Assembly (NCBI RefSeq): GCF_017996735.1
Contig: NZ_JAGOGJ010000014.1
Location: 18,069-82,068, forward strand
DNA length: 64,000 nucleotides
Direction: 5' to 3'
Source of the DNA: Niveispirillum sp.
GTDB lineage: Bacteria; Pseudomonadota; Alphaproteobacteria; Azospirillales; Azospirillaceae
Shown piece after piece: positions 36,020 to 45,682 of this stretch. Within the stretch, counting starts at the first letter, position 1. Each line of letters begins with the position of its first letter. The notes under the pieces were generated by a model that did not search any database, was not told the origin of the DNA, and saw nothing but the letters and a program-made list of their open reading frames with translations. A program made the translations under genes and the position numbers.

Positions 36020-37645
36020 TCAGGCCGCCTTGGTGCTGTCGATAGCGGCACCGGACCGGTAAAGGCAATAGGTGATGCTGTCCGACAATGCGTTGAAGCT
36101 GGCATCGATGACATTGGCGGAAACGCCGACCGTTGCCCAGCGATTGCCGTGCCGGTCGGCCGTTTCGATCATGACGCGGGTGACAGCCTTGGTTCCGTCC
36201 TGCGCGTTCAGGATACGCACCTTGTAATCGACCAGCCGCATACCCTCCAACGCCGGATAGACGGGGATCAGGGCCTTGCGCAAGGCCTGATCCAGGGCGT
36301 TGACGGGGCCGTTGCCCTCTGCCACCGTCATGACATTGTCGGTGCCGCCGGGGCCGGGCACTTCCACCTTGGTGGTGGCTTCCGACAGGGTGACAAGGTC
36401 GCCCTTGGCGTTCCAGCGGCGTTCGTCCAGCACGCGGAAGGCGGCCAGACGGAAATAATCCGGCACTTCGCCCAGGGCGCGGCGGGCCAGCAGTTCAAAG
36501 CTTGCCTCCGCCCCGTCGAAGGCATAGCCCTCGAATTCCTTCTGCTTGACCAGATCGACCAGCAAGCCGACGCGGTCATCCCTTGGGTCGACATCTACCC
36601 CGACCTCACGCAGGCGGGCCAGGATGTTGGACCGGCCGGCCTGGTCGGAGACCAGCACATGGCGGCGGTTGCCGACCAGCGCCGGATCGACATGTTCGTA
36701 GGAGGTCGGGTCCTTCTCCACCGCGGAGACATGCAGCCCGCCCTTGTGGGCAAAGGCGCTTTCCCCGACATAGGCCGCGTGGCGGTTTGGCGTGCGGTTC
36801 AGCCGTTCATCCAGCATGCGGCTGATATGGACCAGCCGGGACATGCCGTCCCTGGAGATGCCGACATCGAAGCCCATCTTCACCGACAAGGTGGGGATCA
36901 ATGACAGAAGATTGGCGTTGCCGCAGCGTTCGCCCAGCCCGTTCAGGGTACCCTGGACCAGCCGCACGCCGGCGCGCACCGCAGCGATGGAGTTGGATAC
37001 GGCATTTTCCGTATCGTTATGGGTATGGATGCCCAGATGGCTGCCGGGGATACGCTTGGCGACTTCGCCCACGATGGTCTCCACCTCGTGCGGCAGGGTG
37101 CCGCCATTGGTGTCGCACAGCACGACCCAGCGGGCCCCGGCCTCATACGCCGCCTGCACGCAGGAAAGGGCATAGTCGGGATTGGCCTTGTACCCGTCGA
37201 AGAAATGTTCGGCATCGAACAGCGGTTCCCGCCCGCGCGCCTTGATCTCCCGGATACTGTCGGCGATCAGGGACAGGTTTTCCTCACGCGGGATGGAAAG
37301 CGCTACGTCGACATGGAAATCCCAGGTCTTGCCCACGATACAGACGGCCGGCGACTGGCTGTCCAGCAGGGCCGACAGGCCGGGATCGTTCGACGCGCTG
37401 CGCCCCGGCCGGCGGGTCATGCCAAAGGCCGTGAAGGTGGCGCGCGGCAGTTTCGGCGGATCGGCGAAAAAGGCGTTGTCGGTGGGGTTGGCACCGGGCC
37501 AGCCGCCTTCGACATAATCAATGCCCAGCGCGTCCAGCTCCTGCGCGATGGCAATCTTGTCCGCCACCGTGAAATCAACGCCGGAGGTCTGCGCCCCATC
37601 GCGCAGCGTGGTGTCATAGAGATAGACGCGGTTCGTTTCGTTCAT
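36020..37645 (-). CDS. cimA: citramalate synthase
   Basis: CimA condenses pyruvate and acetyl-CoA to (R)-citramalate, feeding isoleucine synthesis without threonine. The 541-residue protein is read from ATG 37645. Its TIM barrel starts with VYLYDTTLRDGAQTSGVDFT and has GIHTHNDTENAVSNSIAAVRAG for metal and substrate. The segment LNGLGERCGNANLLSLIP follows, with a C-terminal LeuA-type allosteric domain (VDYKVRILNAQDGTKAVTRVMIETADRHG). This long form is typical of the CimA/LeuA-related TIGR00977 group. Confidence 0.92.
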   Translation of the reverse strand: MNETNRVYLYDTTLRDGAQTSGVDFTVADKIAIAQELDALGIDYVEGGWPGANPTDNAFFADPPKLPRATFTAFGMTRRPGRSASNDPGLSALLDSQSPAVCIVGKTWDFHVDVALSIPREENLSLIADSIREIKARGREPLFDAEHFFDGYKANPDYALSCVQAAYEAGARWVVLCDTNGGTLPHEVETIVGEVAKRIPGSHLGIHTHNDTENAVSNSIAAVRAGVRLVQGTLNGLGERCGNANLLSLIPTLSVKMGFDVGISRDGMSRLVHISRMLDERLNRTPNRHAAYVGESAFAHKGGLHVSAVEKDPTSYEHVDPALVGNRRHVLVSDQAGRSNILARLREVGVDVDPRDDRVGLLVDLVKQKEFEGYAFDGAEASFELLARRALGEVPDYFRLAAFRVLDERRWNAKGDLVTLSEATTKVEVPGPGGTDNVMTVAEGNGPVNALDQALRKALIPVYPALEGMRLVDYKVRILNAQDGTKAVTRVMIETADRHGNRWATVGVSANVIDASFNALSDSITYCLYRSGAAIDSTKAA

Positions 37646-37742
37646 AATCACTGGCCAGATAGCAACGACGTTGCCGAATGTGGCGCATCGGCGCGCGCGG
37701 ATCAATGGTCATGCGCGCATGGGGCAACTGTCCCATGGTATC

Positions 37743-37826
37743 GCCACCCGGCCAAAGGCCGGGTGGCTGGCGCGTTGAGCGCCCGCGCACCCCTGTGCGC
37801 GTGAAGCCCAGCCGCCGGATGGCGGC
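37743..37826 (+). repeat. three-hairpin repeat, copy C (diverged)
   Basis: Three adjacent stem-loops are present: 37743-37753/37757-37767 (11 bp, loop AAA), 37784-37790/37795-37801 (CGCGCAC/GTGCGCG) and 37811-37816/37821-37826 (GCCGCC-GGAT-GGCGGC). Order, spacing and the linker TGAAGCCCA match copies A (40132-40226) and B (62680-62775), though the stem sequences differ. It lies in the 269-bp spacer between divergent cimA and lipB. No other feature is seen in that spacer. Confidence 0.6.
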
Positions 37827-37914
37827 ACCCGGCGAATGAGGGCAAAGCGTGATCACACCATTGGTGTTGGCCGCGATTTGCCCTAAATAGGCGTTACCCC
37901 CAGCTTGCAGGTTG

Positions 37915-38604
37915 ATGATGATCGAGTGGCGGATCAGCGACCAGACTGTCGAATATCCCGAAGCCCTTGCCTTCATGGAGGCAAGGGTGGCGGACATACG
38001 GGCCGGCATGGCGCCGGAAACGGTCTGGCTGCTGGAACATCCCCCGCTTTACACGGCCGGCACCTCCGCGAAGGAGACGGACCTGCTGACCCCTATGCAG
38101 TTCCCGGTGTTTCAGGCCGGGCGGGGCGGGCAATACACCTATCACGGTCCGGGCCAGCGCATCGGTTACACCATGCTGGACGTGCAGGAGCGTGGCGGCG
38201 ACCTGCATGATTTTGTCTGGCGGCTGGAGGAATGGCTGATCCGGACCCTGGCGCAATTCGCGGTGAGGGGCGAACGCCGCTGCGGCCGTGTCGGCGTCTG
38301 GGTCGATATGGGGCCGTTCGGGCAGCCGGGCGTGGAGAACAAGATCGCCGCCATCGGCGTGCGCGTGCGACGCGGCGTCTCCTTCCACGGTGCGTCCTTG
38401 AATGTGGAGCCGGATTTGAGCCATTTCGGCGGCATCGTGCCCTGCGGCATCCGCGAGCATGGCGTCACGTCGCTGGCGGCGCTGGGTCATATCGTGACCA
38501 TGCCGGAGGTGGACATGGCCCTGCAGGCGGCGTTTGAGGAGGTGTTCGGAGAGAATGCCGTGCCCCGCGAACGAACCAGCGCCTGCGCCGTGGCGGGGGG
38601 CTGA
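37915..38604 (+). CDS. lipB: lipoyl(octanoyl) transferase
   Basis: LipB moves octanoate from acyl carrier protein to the lipoyl domains of 2-oxoacid dehydrogenases. It is 229 residues from the first of two adjacent ATGs. The motifs [34 protein letters not shown], the catalytic Lys in [16 protein letters not shown] and the catalytic Cys in [16 protein letters not shown] are all present. A small membrane-protein gene follows 3 bp after the stop. Confidence 0.96.
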   Translation: MMIEWRISDQTVEYPEALAFMEARVADIRAGMAPETVWLLEHPPLYTAGTSAKETDLLTPMQFPVFQAGRGGQYTYHGPGQRIGYTMLDVQERGGDLHDFVWRLEEWLIRTLAQFAVRGERRCGRVGVWVDMGPFGQPGVENKIAAIGVRVRRGVSFHGASLNVEPDLSHFGGIVPCGIREHGVTSLAALGHIVTMPEVDMALQAAFEEVFGENAVPRERTSACAVAGG

Positions 38605-38607
38605 GCC

Positions 38608-38817
38608 ATGGACAAGCGGCGCAGCATCACGGCCCTGGTGCTTTATTTCTTTGGCGCGGCGGCGGTGATTGTCTCAGCCTTCATGCTGATCGCCCCCACA
38701 CCTGACAGCTATGGCCCCGCCCTGGTCGGCCTGTTGCTGGGCGTGCTGCTGCTGGGTGTGGGGCGGGCCTGCCAGCACCTGTCCCGTATCCGTGATCTGA
38801 TGGAAGGGCGGGGCTGA
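38608..38817 (+). CDS. small two-helix membrane protein
   Basis: The 69-residue protein has two hydrophobic helices (ALVLYFFGAAAVIVSAFMLI and ALVGLLLGVLLLGVG) and a short basic tail. It starts 3 bp after the lipB stop, so it is translated from the same message. I do not recognise a family. Coding periodicity and close coupling support a real gene. Confidence 0.65.
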   Translation: MDKRRSITALVLYFFGAAAVIVSAFMLIAPTPDSYGPALVGLLLGVLLLGVGRACQHLSRIRDLMEGRG

Positions 38818-38840
38818 CCCCGCTCCCGTTTGCGTTGCCG

Positions 38841-40064
38841 TCATCCCGCGTCCGCCGGCTTCAGCACCGGTTGCAACAGGTGCAGCCAGCCCAGCGCCAG
38901 CAGGTAGGATACCGACACCAGCGCGAACATCGGGGCGTAGGAGCCGCCGGTCGCCAGTACCCAGCCGGCCGCCTGCAGGATGGCCATGCCCGCCAGATTG
39001 CCGCAGAGCGCGCCGATGGAAATGACGGTGCCGATGCGCCCCTGCGGCACGATGTCGGTGGCGATGGCGAAAAGGTTGACGGAGAAACCCTGGTGTGCGG
39101 CCAGGGTCAGGCCCAGTAGCGCCACGGCCAGCCAGTAATTCTGTACCAGCAGCACCAGCGGCACGGGCAGAACCAGCAGGGCGCAGATCAGCAAGGTCAG
39201 CTTGCGCGCCCGGTTAAGGCTCATGCCCGCCGCCAGCATGCGGCCGGAAACATAGCCACCGGCCAGCGACCCGAAGGCGGCGATGGCATAGATGGTGGCC
39301 AGCGGCACACCGAAACTGCGCATGTCCAGCCCGAAGACGCGGGTGAACAGGTCCGGCATCCACATCAGCAGGAACCACCAGACCTGATCGGAAAACACCT
39401 TGGCCCCGGCAAAGGCCCAGGTGCGGCGGTCGGTCAGCACCGTCCTCCAGGGCACCTTGGCTCCGCCCGTCACAGCGGCAGATGTCGGCGGGGTCCGGAA
39501 ATAGGGCAGGCGGGTCAAAGCCCACCAGGCAACGACCCAGACCAGACCCAGCCCGCCCATGATGTAGAACGCCGCCCGCCAGCCATAGGATAGCGCGATG
39601 ACGGGCACCAGCAGCGGTGCCACGATCGCCCCGACATTGCCCGCCGCATTCATGAAGCCCAGGGCCAGGGACCGCTCGCGCGCCTGGAACCAGAGGGAGA
39701 TGGTCTTGACGGCGGCCGGCGTGCCCAGCGCTTCGGTGGCGCCCAGGGCCACGCGGACCAGCTTGAACTCGCCCAAGGTGGTGGCCATGCCATGAACAAT
39801 AGCGGCCAGGCTCCACGACCCCACGGCGGTCGGGTTGCCCACGCGCCAGCCCAGCCGGTCGATGGTCCAGCCGGCAAAAACGAAGGCAACGGCCGCCGCC
39901 CCCTGGAACAGGGCCACCAGCAGGCCGTAGTCGGCGTCGCTCCAGCCCAGTTCCTTTTCCAGCATGGGTTTCAGCACGGCGATGATCTGCCGGTCGGTAT
40001 AGTTCAGAACGCCCGCCATCATGACGAGCGCCAGCAGCAGGGTGCGGTGAAGGCCGAAACGCAT
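38841..40064 (-). CDS. MFS transporter (hexuronate/ACS-type)
   Basis: The 407-residue, about 12-helix transporter is read from ATG 40064 with AAAGGA upstream. The N-terminal LNYTDRQIIAVLKPML, then AGWTIDRLGWRVG, and the helix-4 ALGATEALGTPAAVKTISLWFQARERSLALG match the ACS family, which includes hexuronate and glucarate transporters that move small sugar acids with protons. It is the next gene downstream of the sulfoquinovosidase on the same strand, so sulfoquinovose, its glyceride or a breakdown product is a reasonable cargo. Confidence 0.88.
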   Translation of the reverse strand: MRFGLHRTLLLALVMMAGVLNYTDRQIIAVLKPMLEKELGWSDADYGLLVALFQGAAAVAFVFAGWTIDRLGWRVGNPTAVGSWSLAAIVHGMATTLGEFKLVRVALGATEALGTPAAVKTISLWFQARERSLALGFMNAAGNVGAIVAPLLVPVIALSYGWRAAFYIMGGLGLVWVVAWWALTRLPYFRTPPTSAAVTGGAKVPWRTVLTDRRTWAFAGAKVFSDQVWWFLLMWMPDLFTRVFGLDMRSFGVPLATIYAIAAFGSLAGGYVSGRMLAAGMSLNRARKLTLLICALLVLPVPLVLLVQNYWLAVALLGLTLAAHQGFSVNLFAIATDIVPQGRIGTVISIGALCGNLAGMAILQAAGWVLATGGSYAPMFALVSVSYLLALGWLHLLQPVLKPADAG

Positions 40065-40131
40065 GGGGGTGTCCTTTGGGGAAGACGGGATGACACAACG
40101 TGCGACGATTGCCCCTGACCGTGTCGCCGGT

Positions 40132-40226
40132 GCCCACATCCGTGGGCTTGGCTACGCGCCATGTGGCGCGCGGAGGCAGTCGCCGCCGAACCAGATCCCG
40201 ATGGGTTCCACTCACCGGGATCTGGT
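40132..40226 (-). repeat. three-hairpin repeat, copy A
   Basis: Read on the minus strand it has hairpin 1 (ACCAGATCCCG/CGGGATCTGGT, 40190-40226), hairpin 2 (CGCGCC-4 nt-GGCGCG, 40155-40170) and hairpin 3 (GCCCAC-GGAT-GTGGGC, 40132-40147). The linkers TTCGGCGGCGACTG and TAGCCAAGCCCAC are nearly identical to copy B at 62680. It fills the spacer between the sulfoquinovosidase stop and the MFS gene and could stop or stabilise part of that message. Confidence 0.85.
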
Positions 40227-40227
40227 C

Positions 40228-42252
40228 TTACGTCACCGCCGCGATGCCCGTGAAAAGAGACGTCCACGGGCTGCCCTGGCGGTAGAAGAGCGGCGGCTTG
40301 CCAAGCGGCGCGTCCACCGTCACCATCTCGCCACCCGCCTGCATCGCCCCCGTCCAGACCTCCACCCAACCGGTCCCGGCGGGCAGGTAGGTGGACCAGC
40401 GCTCCACCCCCGGCTGGATGACCGGGGCGACCAGCAGGTCGGCGCCGTAGAGATAGCTTTCCTGTAGGGCATAGGTGGCGGGATCGTCGGGGAAATGCAG
40501 GAACAGTGGGCGTTGCACCGGCAGGCCTGTGGCCACCGCCTCTTCCGACAGGGACCGCAGATAGGGCGCCATATGGGCATAGATTCGGGTCATGCGGGCG
40601 AAATGGGCCAGGACCTGCTCATCCTCATCGATCTGCACATTCTCGCGCGGGCGGTTGCCCTCGTGCCCGCGCATCACGGCGGTGAAGGCGGCCATTTCCG
40701 ACCAGCGCATGATCAGTTCCGGCGTGCGCACATTGCCGAACAGGCTGGTGTAACCGCCGATGTCGCTGTGGTGATAGGCGTTGCCCAGAAGGCCGGATGA
40801 CAGCGCGGCCGTGATGACGGTGCCGATGCCGTCATGCCGGCTGAAATCCACCGACTGGTCGCCGGCCCAGAGCAGGGGACAATGGCGCTGCACCCCGCTA
40901 TAGCCGGCGCGCATGAAGAACAGGGCCTCCCCCGTCCGGCCCCGGCTTTCCACGGCACGTGCATTCACCGCCGCCCACAGGACGGGCCAGGCATTATGGG
41001 CGAGCATGCCGGGCGTGCCGTCGAACAGGCGGACATCGGTGGGCAGATATTCCCCGAAATCCGCCATCCAACCGGACAGGCCGAAATCCAGCATGTTCTG
41101 CCCGATCACCCGCTCGGCAAACCACTCGGCGGCGGCCGGGTTGGTGAAATCCACCACGCCGCAGTCGAACTCCCCGAAATCGACCGTGTAGGTCTCGTCG
41201 CTGTCCAGCTTCCTGGCCAGATATCCGGCGGCTTCGGCCTCGGGGAACAGGCTGCCATCGACGCAGAGATAGGGGTTCACATAGCCCAGGAAGCGGATGC
41301 CGCGTTCATGCAGGTCCCTGATCTTCGTATCCAGGCCCGGATAGCGCGTGGCGTTCCATTTCCAGTCCCAGAACAGGCGGCTGCCGAAGCTGGTGATGCG
41401 CAGGCCCACCCAATCCTCGCACCACAGGCCCGACAGGGCGGCCCCGGCGGTGGCATATTTCTCCAGCCGGTCAAAGCTTTTCGCCCCATCCTTCAGCCCG
41501 ATGATGGCGCCCTTCAGCACCCAGTCCGGCAGGGGCGGCTGCCGCCCGAACCGGTCGGACAGGGCCGTGACCAGATCGGTGAAGGCGTCGCGGGCCCAAA
41601 GCTCGATGGTTGCCGGTGCCGCCCAGATCTCCAACTCGTGCCAGCCGTCCTGGCGGAAATCGAAGGCGCTGTAGGCCGTCGTGTCGATATGCAGGGCGTA
41701 GCGGCGGGAGGAGAGGTAGGTGGGCTGCGGATAGTTGGTCTTGTAGTAGTCGCCGCCGGCCTTTCCCTTCTGGTCGGACTGGAAGGTCAGCAGGGTGGAT
41801 TTGTCGCGGCCTACACCGGGTTCGGAGGTCCAAAGGGGGAAGCGGCGGCCGCGCATGTCGAAATAGGAAAGCTGTTCGCCCCCGCCCCAGACATGTTCAC
41901 CCTTGTCTGCCATCACGCGCAGCCACAGGCGGTTGAGCGTGGGGTCGATGGCGTCGATGTGGATACGGGCATCCTGTGCGCCGCCAGACAGGGTCAGGGT
42001 GATCAGGGGCGGCAGGGCAGGGGCGATGGACAGGGCGATGCGCGAGGACCCTTCACCGTCGCGGGTCAGGGCCGCATGGCGCAGGCCCAGCCGTTCCTCC
42101 ACAGTGTCCTCGATATCGAAATGGCCGTGATACATGTCCACGCGCGGGTTCCCCCGGCCGACATAGAGGCACGGCGCATCGGATCGGTGGCGCAGGATCG
42201 TGCGACCTGACAGGATCAGATCGAAGCCGCCATCCGTCTCAACCAATTGCAT
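40228..42252 (-). CDS. yihQ: sulfoquinovosidase (YihQ-type GH31 alpha-glycosidase)
   Basis: The enzyme cleaves alpha-sulfoquinovosides such as sulfoquinovosyl glycerol, releasing sulfoquinovose from plant sulfolipid head groups. The 674-residue protein is very YihQ-like: GGGEQLSYFDMRGRRFPLWT, KAGGDYYKTNYPQPTYLSS and LWCEDWVGLRITSFGSRLFW. Arg292 and Trp295 (RLFW) match the sulfonate-binding R301/W304 of E. coli YihQ. Asp398 (GWMADFGEYLP) is the nucleophile and Asp465 (WAGDQSVDF) the acid/base. There is no signal peptide, so it acts in the cytoplasm. The start is ATG 42252 with AGGGAAGGG upstream. An operator-like site lies about 75 bp upstream. Confidence 0.9.
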   Translation of the reverse strand: MQLVETDGGFDLILSGRTILRHRSDAPCLYVGRGNPRVDMYHGHFDIEDTVEERLGLRHAALTRDGEGSSRIALSIAPALPPLITLTLSGGAQDARIHIDAIDPTLNRLWLRVMADKGEHVWGGGEQLSYFDMRGRRFPLWTSEPGVGRDKSTLLTFQSDQKGKAGGDYYKTNYPQPTYLSSRRYALHIDTTAYSAFDFRQDGWHELEIWAAPATIELWARDAFTDLVTALSDRFGRQPPLPDWVLKGAIIGLKDGAKSFDRLEKYATAGAALSGLWCEDWVGLRITSFGSRLFWDWKWNATRYPGLDTKIRDLHERGIRFLGYVNPYLCVDGSLFPEAEAAGYLARKLDSDETYTVDFGEFDCGVVDFTNPAAAEWFAERVIGQNMLDFGLSGWMADFGEYLPTDVRLFDGTPGMLAHNAWPVLWAAVNARAVESRGRTGEALFFMRAGYSGVQRHCPLLWAGDQSVDFSRHDGIGTVITAALSSGLLGNAYHHSDIGGYTSLFGNVRTPELIMRWSEMAAFTAVMRGHEGNRPRENVQIDEDEQVLAHFARMTRIYAHMAPYLRSLSEEAVATGLPVQRPLFLHFPDDPATYALQESYLYGADLLVAPVIQPGVERWSTYLPAGTGWVEVWTGAMQAGGEMVTVDAPLGKPPLFYRQGSPWTSLFTGIAAVT

Positions 42253-42323
42253 GTCGTTCCCTTCCCTCAACATTCCATGCGCGACGGGTCGGGCCCGGCG
42301 GCCGGCTTTCTATTTATCCGTAC

Positions 42324-42342
42324 TCTTATGTCTAATATAAGA
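42324..42342. promoter_or_regulatory. GntR-type operator candidate between sulfoquinovosidase and acyl-CoA ligase
   Basis: TCTTAT (42324) and ATAAGA (42337) form an inverted repeat, and the core TCTAATATAAGA (42331-42342) differs by one base from the sites at 49527 and 51152. It lies in the 163-bp divergent spacer and can control both genes. Confidence 0.65.
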
Positions 42343-42415
42343 CTCAAGAAGCCGCCCTGTCCAGCCATCGGGTTGGGAATGAGGAAATGAGGGCGCGCCG
42401 CAAAGGGAGAAACGC

Positions 42416-44047
42416 ATGTTCGGGCTGATGCAGGACTGGCCGCTGACGGTGAACCGGATCATCGATCATGCCGCGCGCTGGGACGGGCGGCGTCCTGTCG
42501 TGTCGCGGCGGGTGGAGGCGTCGGCTGATGGCGCGCTGTCCGTGACGGACCATGTCAGTCTGCGCGATCGGGCCCGGTGCCTGACCAGTGCGCTGCGCGG
42601 GCTGGGCGTTGGCCTGGGCGACCGGGTGGCGACGCTGGCCTGGAACAGTGACCGGCATCTGGAATGCTGGTTCGCCATCATGGGCATGGGTGCCGTCTGC
42701 CACACGCTGAACCCGCGCCTGTTCAAGGATCAGCTTCGTTTCATCATCAACCATGCCGGGGACCGCGTGATCCTGGCCGATCCGGTCTTCGCATCGCTGG
42801 TGGCGGACCTGCTGCCCGATTGCCCGACGGTCACGCATGTGGTGCTGCTGTGCGGGGAGGGGGATGTGGACCGCGCCCTGTTGCCAAACGCCATCGCCTA
42901 TGAGGATTGGGTTGCGGCGCATGGGGATGATGGCCGGCCCTGGGGCGACTTCGATGAACGGAGGGCGGCTGCCCTTTGCTATACGTCGGGGACCACGGGC
43001 AATCCGAAGGGTGTGCTCTATTCCCACCGGTCCACCATGATCCATATGTGGATGAGCCTGCAGCCCGACGTCATGGGCCTGTCGATACAGGATGTGGCCC
43101 TGCCCATCGTGCCCATGTATCACGCCAATGCCTGGGGCATCCCGCTGTCCACGGCGGCGGTGGGCTGCAAACTGGTGCTGCCGGGATCGCGGCTGGACCC
43201 GGCCTCGCTTCTGGACCTGATCCACGGACAGGGGGTGAGTTTCGCCGCCGCTGTGCCCACCATCTGGCAGGCGATCATCCAGCATCTGGAACGGCATGGC
43301 GGGGATTTCGGGCCGTTGCGGCGTGTCATCATCGGCGGGGCCGCCTGTCCGGAGACCGTTCTCCGCCGGTTGAACGATTATGGGGTGGAGGCGCGCCATG
43401 CCTGGGGCATGACCGAAACCTCCCCCATCGGGACGCATTTCAAGCTGGTGCCCGAACTGGCGGGAGCGGGGTTCGAAGAACAGATGCCCTATCGTATCCG
43501 CCAGGGCCGCCCGCCGCTGGGCATCGACCTTGCGCTGCGCGGACAGGATGGGACCTGCCTGCCGCATGACGGGCAGCAGATGGGCCGCCTGCTGGTGCGC
43601 GGGCCGGTGGTGGCCGGCGGCTACCTGCATGGCGATGGTGGGCAGGTGCTGGACGATGAGGGCTGGTTCGATACGGGCGATATCGCCGATATTGATGGCT
43701 ACGGCTATATGCGCATCGCCGACCGGGCCAAGGATGTCATCAAGTCCGGCGGGGAATGGATCAGTTCGCTGGAGATCGAGAATATCGCCTCTAGCCACCC
43801 CAAGGCGGCACTCTGCGCCGCCATCGCCGTGCCCGACCCGAAATGGGACGAACGACCCTTGCTGGTGGTGCAACTGAAACCGGAGATGGAGGCCACGGCG
43901 GCGGAATTCCTGGCGCATTTCCAGGGGCGCCTGTCGAAATGGCAGATCCCCGACGATGTGATGTTCGTGGAGGCGATGCCCCTGGGTGCGACCGGCAAGA
44001 TCGACAAGAAGGTGCTACGACGCCTGGTTCTGTCCACCGGCGGCTGA
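42416..44047 (+). CDS. acyl-CoA synthetase (AMP-forming, fatty-acid type)
   Basis: The 543-residue enzyme activates a carboxylic acid to its CoA thioester using ATP. The P-loop-like motif is CYTSGTTGNPKGVLYSHRS; later motifs are HAWGMTETSPIGT, GWFDTGDIADIDGYGYMRIADRAKDVIKSGGEWIS and the C-terminal catalytic Lys in GKIDKKVLRR. It is close to medium/long-chain fatty-acid and methylthiopropionate ligases. Ribosome site AAGGGAGA. It is divergent from the sulfoquinovosidase with a shared operator-like site, which suggests it activates fatty acids cut from sulfolipid; that is inference. Confidence 0.9.
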   Translation: MFGLMQDWPLTVNRIIDHAARWDGRRPVVSRRVEASADGALSVTDHVSLRDRARCLTSALRGLGVGLGDRVATLAWNSDRHLECWFAIMGMGAVCHTLNPRLFKDQLRFIINHAGDRVILADPVFASLVADLLPDCPTVTHVVLLCGEGDVDRALLPNAIAYEDWVAAHGDDGRPWGDFDERRAAALCYTSGTTGNPKGVLYSHRSTMIHMWMSLQPDVMGLSIQDVALPIVPMYHANAWGIPLSTAAVGCKLVLPGSRLDPASLLDLIHGQGVSFAAAVPTIWQAIIQHLERHGGDFGPLRRVIIGGAACPETVLRRLNDYGVEARHAWGMTETSPIGTHFKLVPELAGAGFEEQMPYRIRQGRPPLGIDLALRGQDGTCLPHDGQQMGRLLVRGPVVAGGYLHGDGGQVLDDEGWFDTGDIADIDGYGYMRIADRAKDVIKSGGEWISSLEIENIASSHPKAALCAAIAVPDPKWDERPLLVVQLKPEMEATAAEFLAHFQGRLSKWQIPDDVMFVEAMPLGATGKIDKKVLRRLVLSTGG

Positions 44048-45481
44048 TGTACGGTTGGGATAGAGGGCGGCGCGGTCCTGGCTCTGCGATGCCGCCGATG
44101 GCCAGGCGATGGCATCGTCGGGCAGGTCGCGCACCTTACGGGCCAGGATGAAGGCATTGCCATAGCCGGGATTGACCGGCATCAGGGAGAAGGGACCGCG
44201 GCGATCCTCGGGATAAATCTCCATCCGGTTCACCATGCCGGCGGCCAGCACCTCGAACCCGGCCTCCGGCCCGAACAGCACCTTCAGACCCTCGTCGGAG
44301 AAACGCCAGAAATCGTTGGGCTGTTCATGCATCGGATAGGTCTGGGGGGCGGAATGAAAGACCAGCCCGCCCAGGCTCAGCGCCCGGTTGGTGGCAGCCG
44401 CCAGCAGCCAGGGATGGCTCAGATGCTCGATCACGGAAAAAGAGAAGATGGCATCGATGCCGCCCCGTCCCACCAACCGGTCGAGTTGATGGGCGTCGCC
44501 CACGACATCCACCCCCGGCCCGGCATGAATGTCGATGCCGATGAAGCGGCGTGCCTTGGGGAAATAATGGCTGCGCGTGTGGCTGGCGTCGCCCACGACG
44601 CGGGCCCCGATCTCCGCCACCGTCAGGTGCTTGGCATTCACCTCGTCCACAAAACCGCGCAGGGCCAGGAAGAAATCATTGACCTTGTCCACCTGCCCCT
44701 CGGTCCAGGGACCGGACAGCACGCCGGCGCGCGGCAGTTCCAGGGTGACCCTGGTCAGCCCGCCCTCCGTCAACAGTTCCATGCAGACCGGCTGTCCCGG
44801 ACGGCTTTCCAGATAGGCCATGAAGCCGGCATCGGTGACATGGGCATAGTCGGGATAGAAATTCAGCAGGTCCGGGCGCGGGGTCAGGGTCGGGATATCG
44901 TACCGGTCCTGGCCGATGAGGATGGCCGCCTTTATTACCCGATGCTCATGACAATGGACCCAGCCCTGCAGGAAGACGCCATGCCGGTCGCACCAGAAAT
45001 TGTCGATGCCATAGACCACGCGCACTTGCGGATTGACAGCGCCGTCCACCATGACCGTCTGTGCCGGCGACGGGGCGTCAGGCAGCCGGATCGGCGTCCG
45101 CGTCCCCAGCCCGACGGCGGCAGCGGCGGCTGTCAGTGAGGCGGAGGACGGTGGCTGCGGCGTCTGGTGGACGAACAGATGAAACAGTTCGCCCGCATCA
45201 TGCTGGAAGGGCGGGAAGGGCAGGGCCAGGCGCGAACCATGGCCAAGGCGGGTCCACTGAGCCACCAAGACCTGCCGGATATCGCCATTGCCCGGACGCA
45301 GCAGGGTGACGATCAAGGGCAGATCAGCGGAAAGAGGCAGGGCCGTAAGGTCCAGCCGCACGATCCCCAGGTTGGGCTCCGGTGCATGGAAACGTTCGGC
45401 GATGATGAGGCCGGCCAGGGGAGAAGAACCTGTATCGCGCCACCGCTGTAACAGGGTAGCCAGTCTCGCGCCGATTGCCAT
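44015..45481 (-). CDS. multi-domain SAM methyltransferase
   Basis: The 488-residue protein has an N-terminal region of about 250 residues I do not recognise, which includes beta-rich stretches such as GIVRLDLTALPLSADLPLIV. A C-terminal class I methyltransferase follows: VAEIGARVVGDAS, RRFIGIDIHAGPGVDVVGDAHQL, IDAIFSFSVIEHLSHPWLLA. The motif I glycine loop is degenerate, but the EHL/FWRFSDEGL pattern is typical of type-11 methyltransferases near glycan genes. Its 3' end overlaps the convergent acyl-CoA ligase by 33 bp. It is not obviously part of the sulfolipid unit. Confidence 0.72.
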   Translation of the reverse strand: MAIGARLATLLQRWRDTGSSPLAGLIIAERFHAPEPNLGIVRLDLTALPLSADLPLIVTLLRPGNGDIRQVLVAQWTRLGHGSRLALPFPPFQHDAGELFHLFVHQTPQPPSSASLTAAAAAVGLGTRTPIRLPDAPSPAQTVMVDGAVNPQVRVVYGIDNFWCDRHGVFLQGWVHCHEHRVIKAAILIGQDRYDIPTLTPRPDLLNFYPDYAHVTDAGFMAYLESRPGQPVCMELLTEGGLTRVTLELPRAGVLSGPWTEGQVDKVNDFFLALRGFVDEVNAKHLTVAEIGARVVGDASHTRSHYFPKARRFIGIDIHAGPGVDVVGDAHQLDRLVGRGGIDAIFSFSVIEHLSHPWLLAAATNRALSLGGLVFHSAPQTYPMHEQPNDFWRFSDEGLKVLFGPEAGFEVLAAGMVNRMEIYPEDRRGPFSLMPVNPGYGNAFILARKVRDLPDDAIAWPSAASQSQDRAALYPNRTSAAGGQNQAS

Positions 45482-45682
45482 GGTCCCAGCACCATCCCTG
45501 CAAAAGCATCCAATGGCTGGATGCGGGTGCGAGCGAATATGGCCAAGCCCCCCTTACGATACAAGCCCGATATCATGGGTGGACGGCCATGTGGTCTCAT
45601 TGCCATCTGTGACCATCCACAGTATAAGTCCCACGCGCGGAAATCCGGATATTTATTTCAGTTGTTAAGTTAGAGGCTGGTC

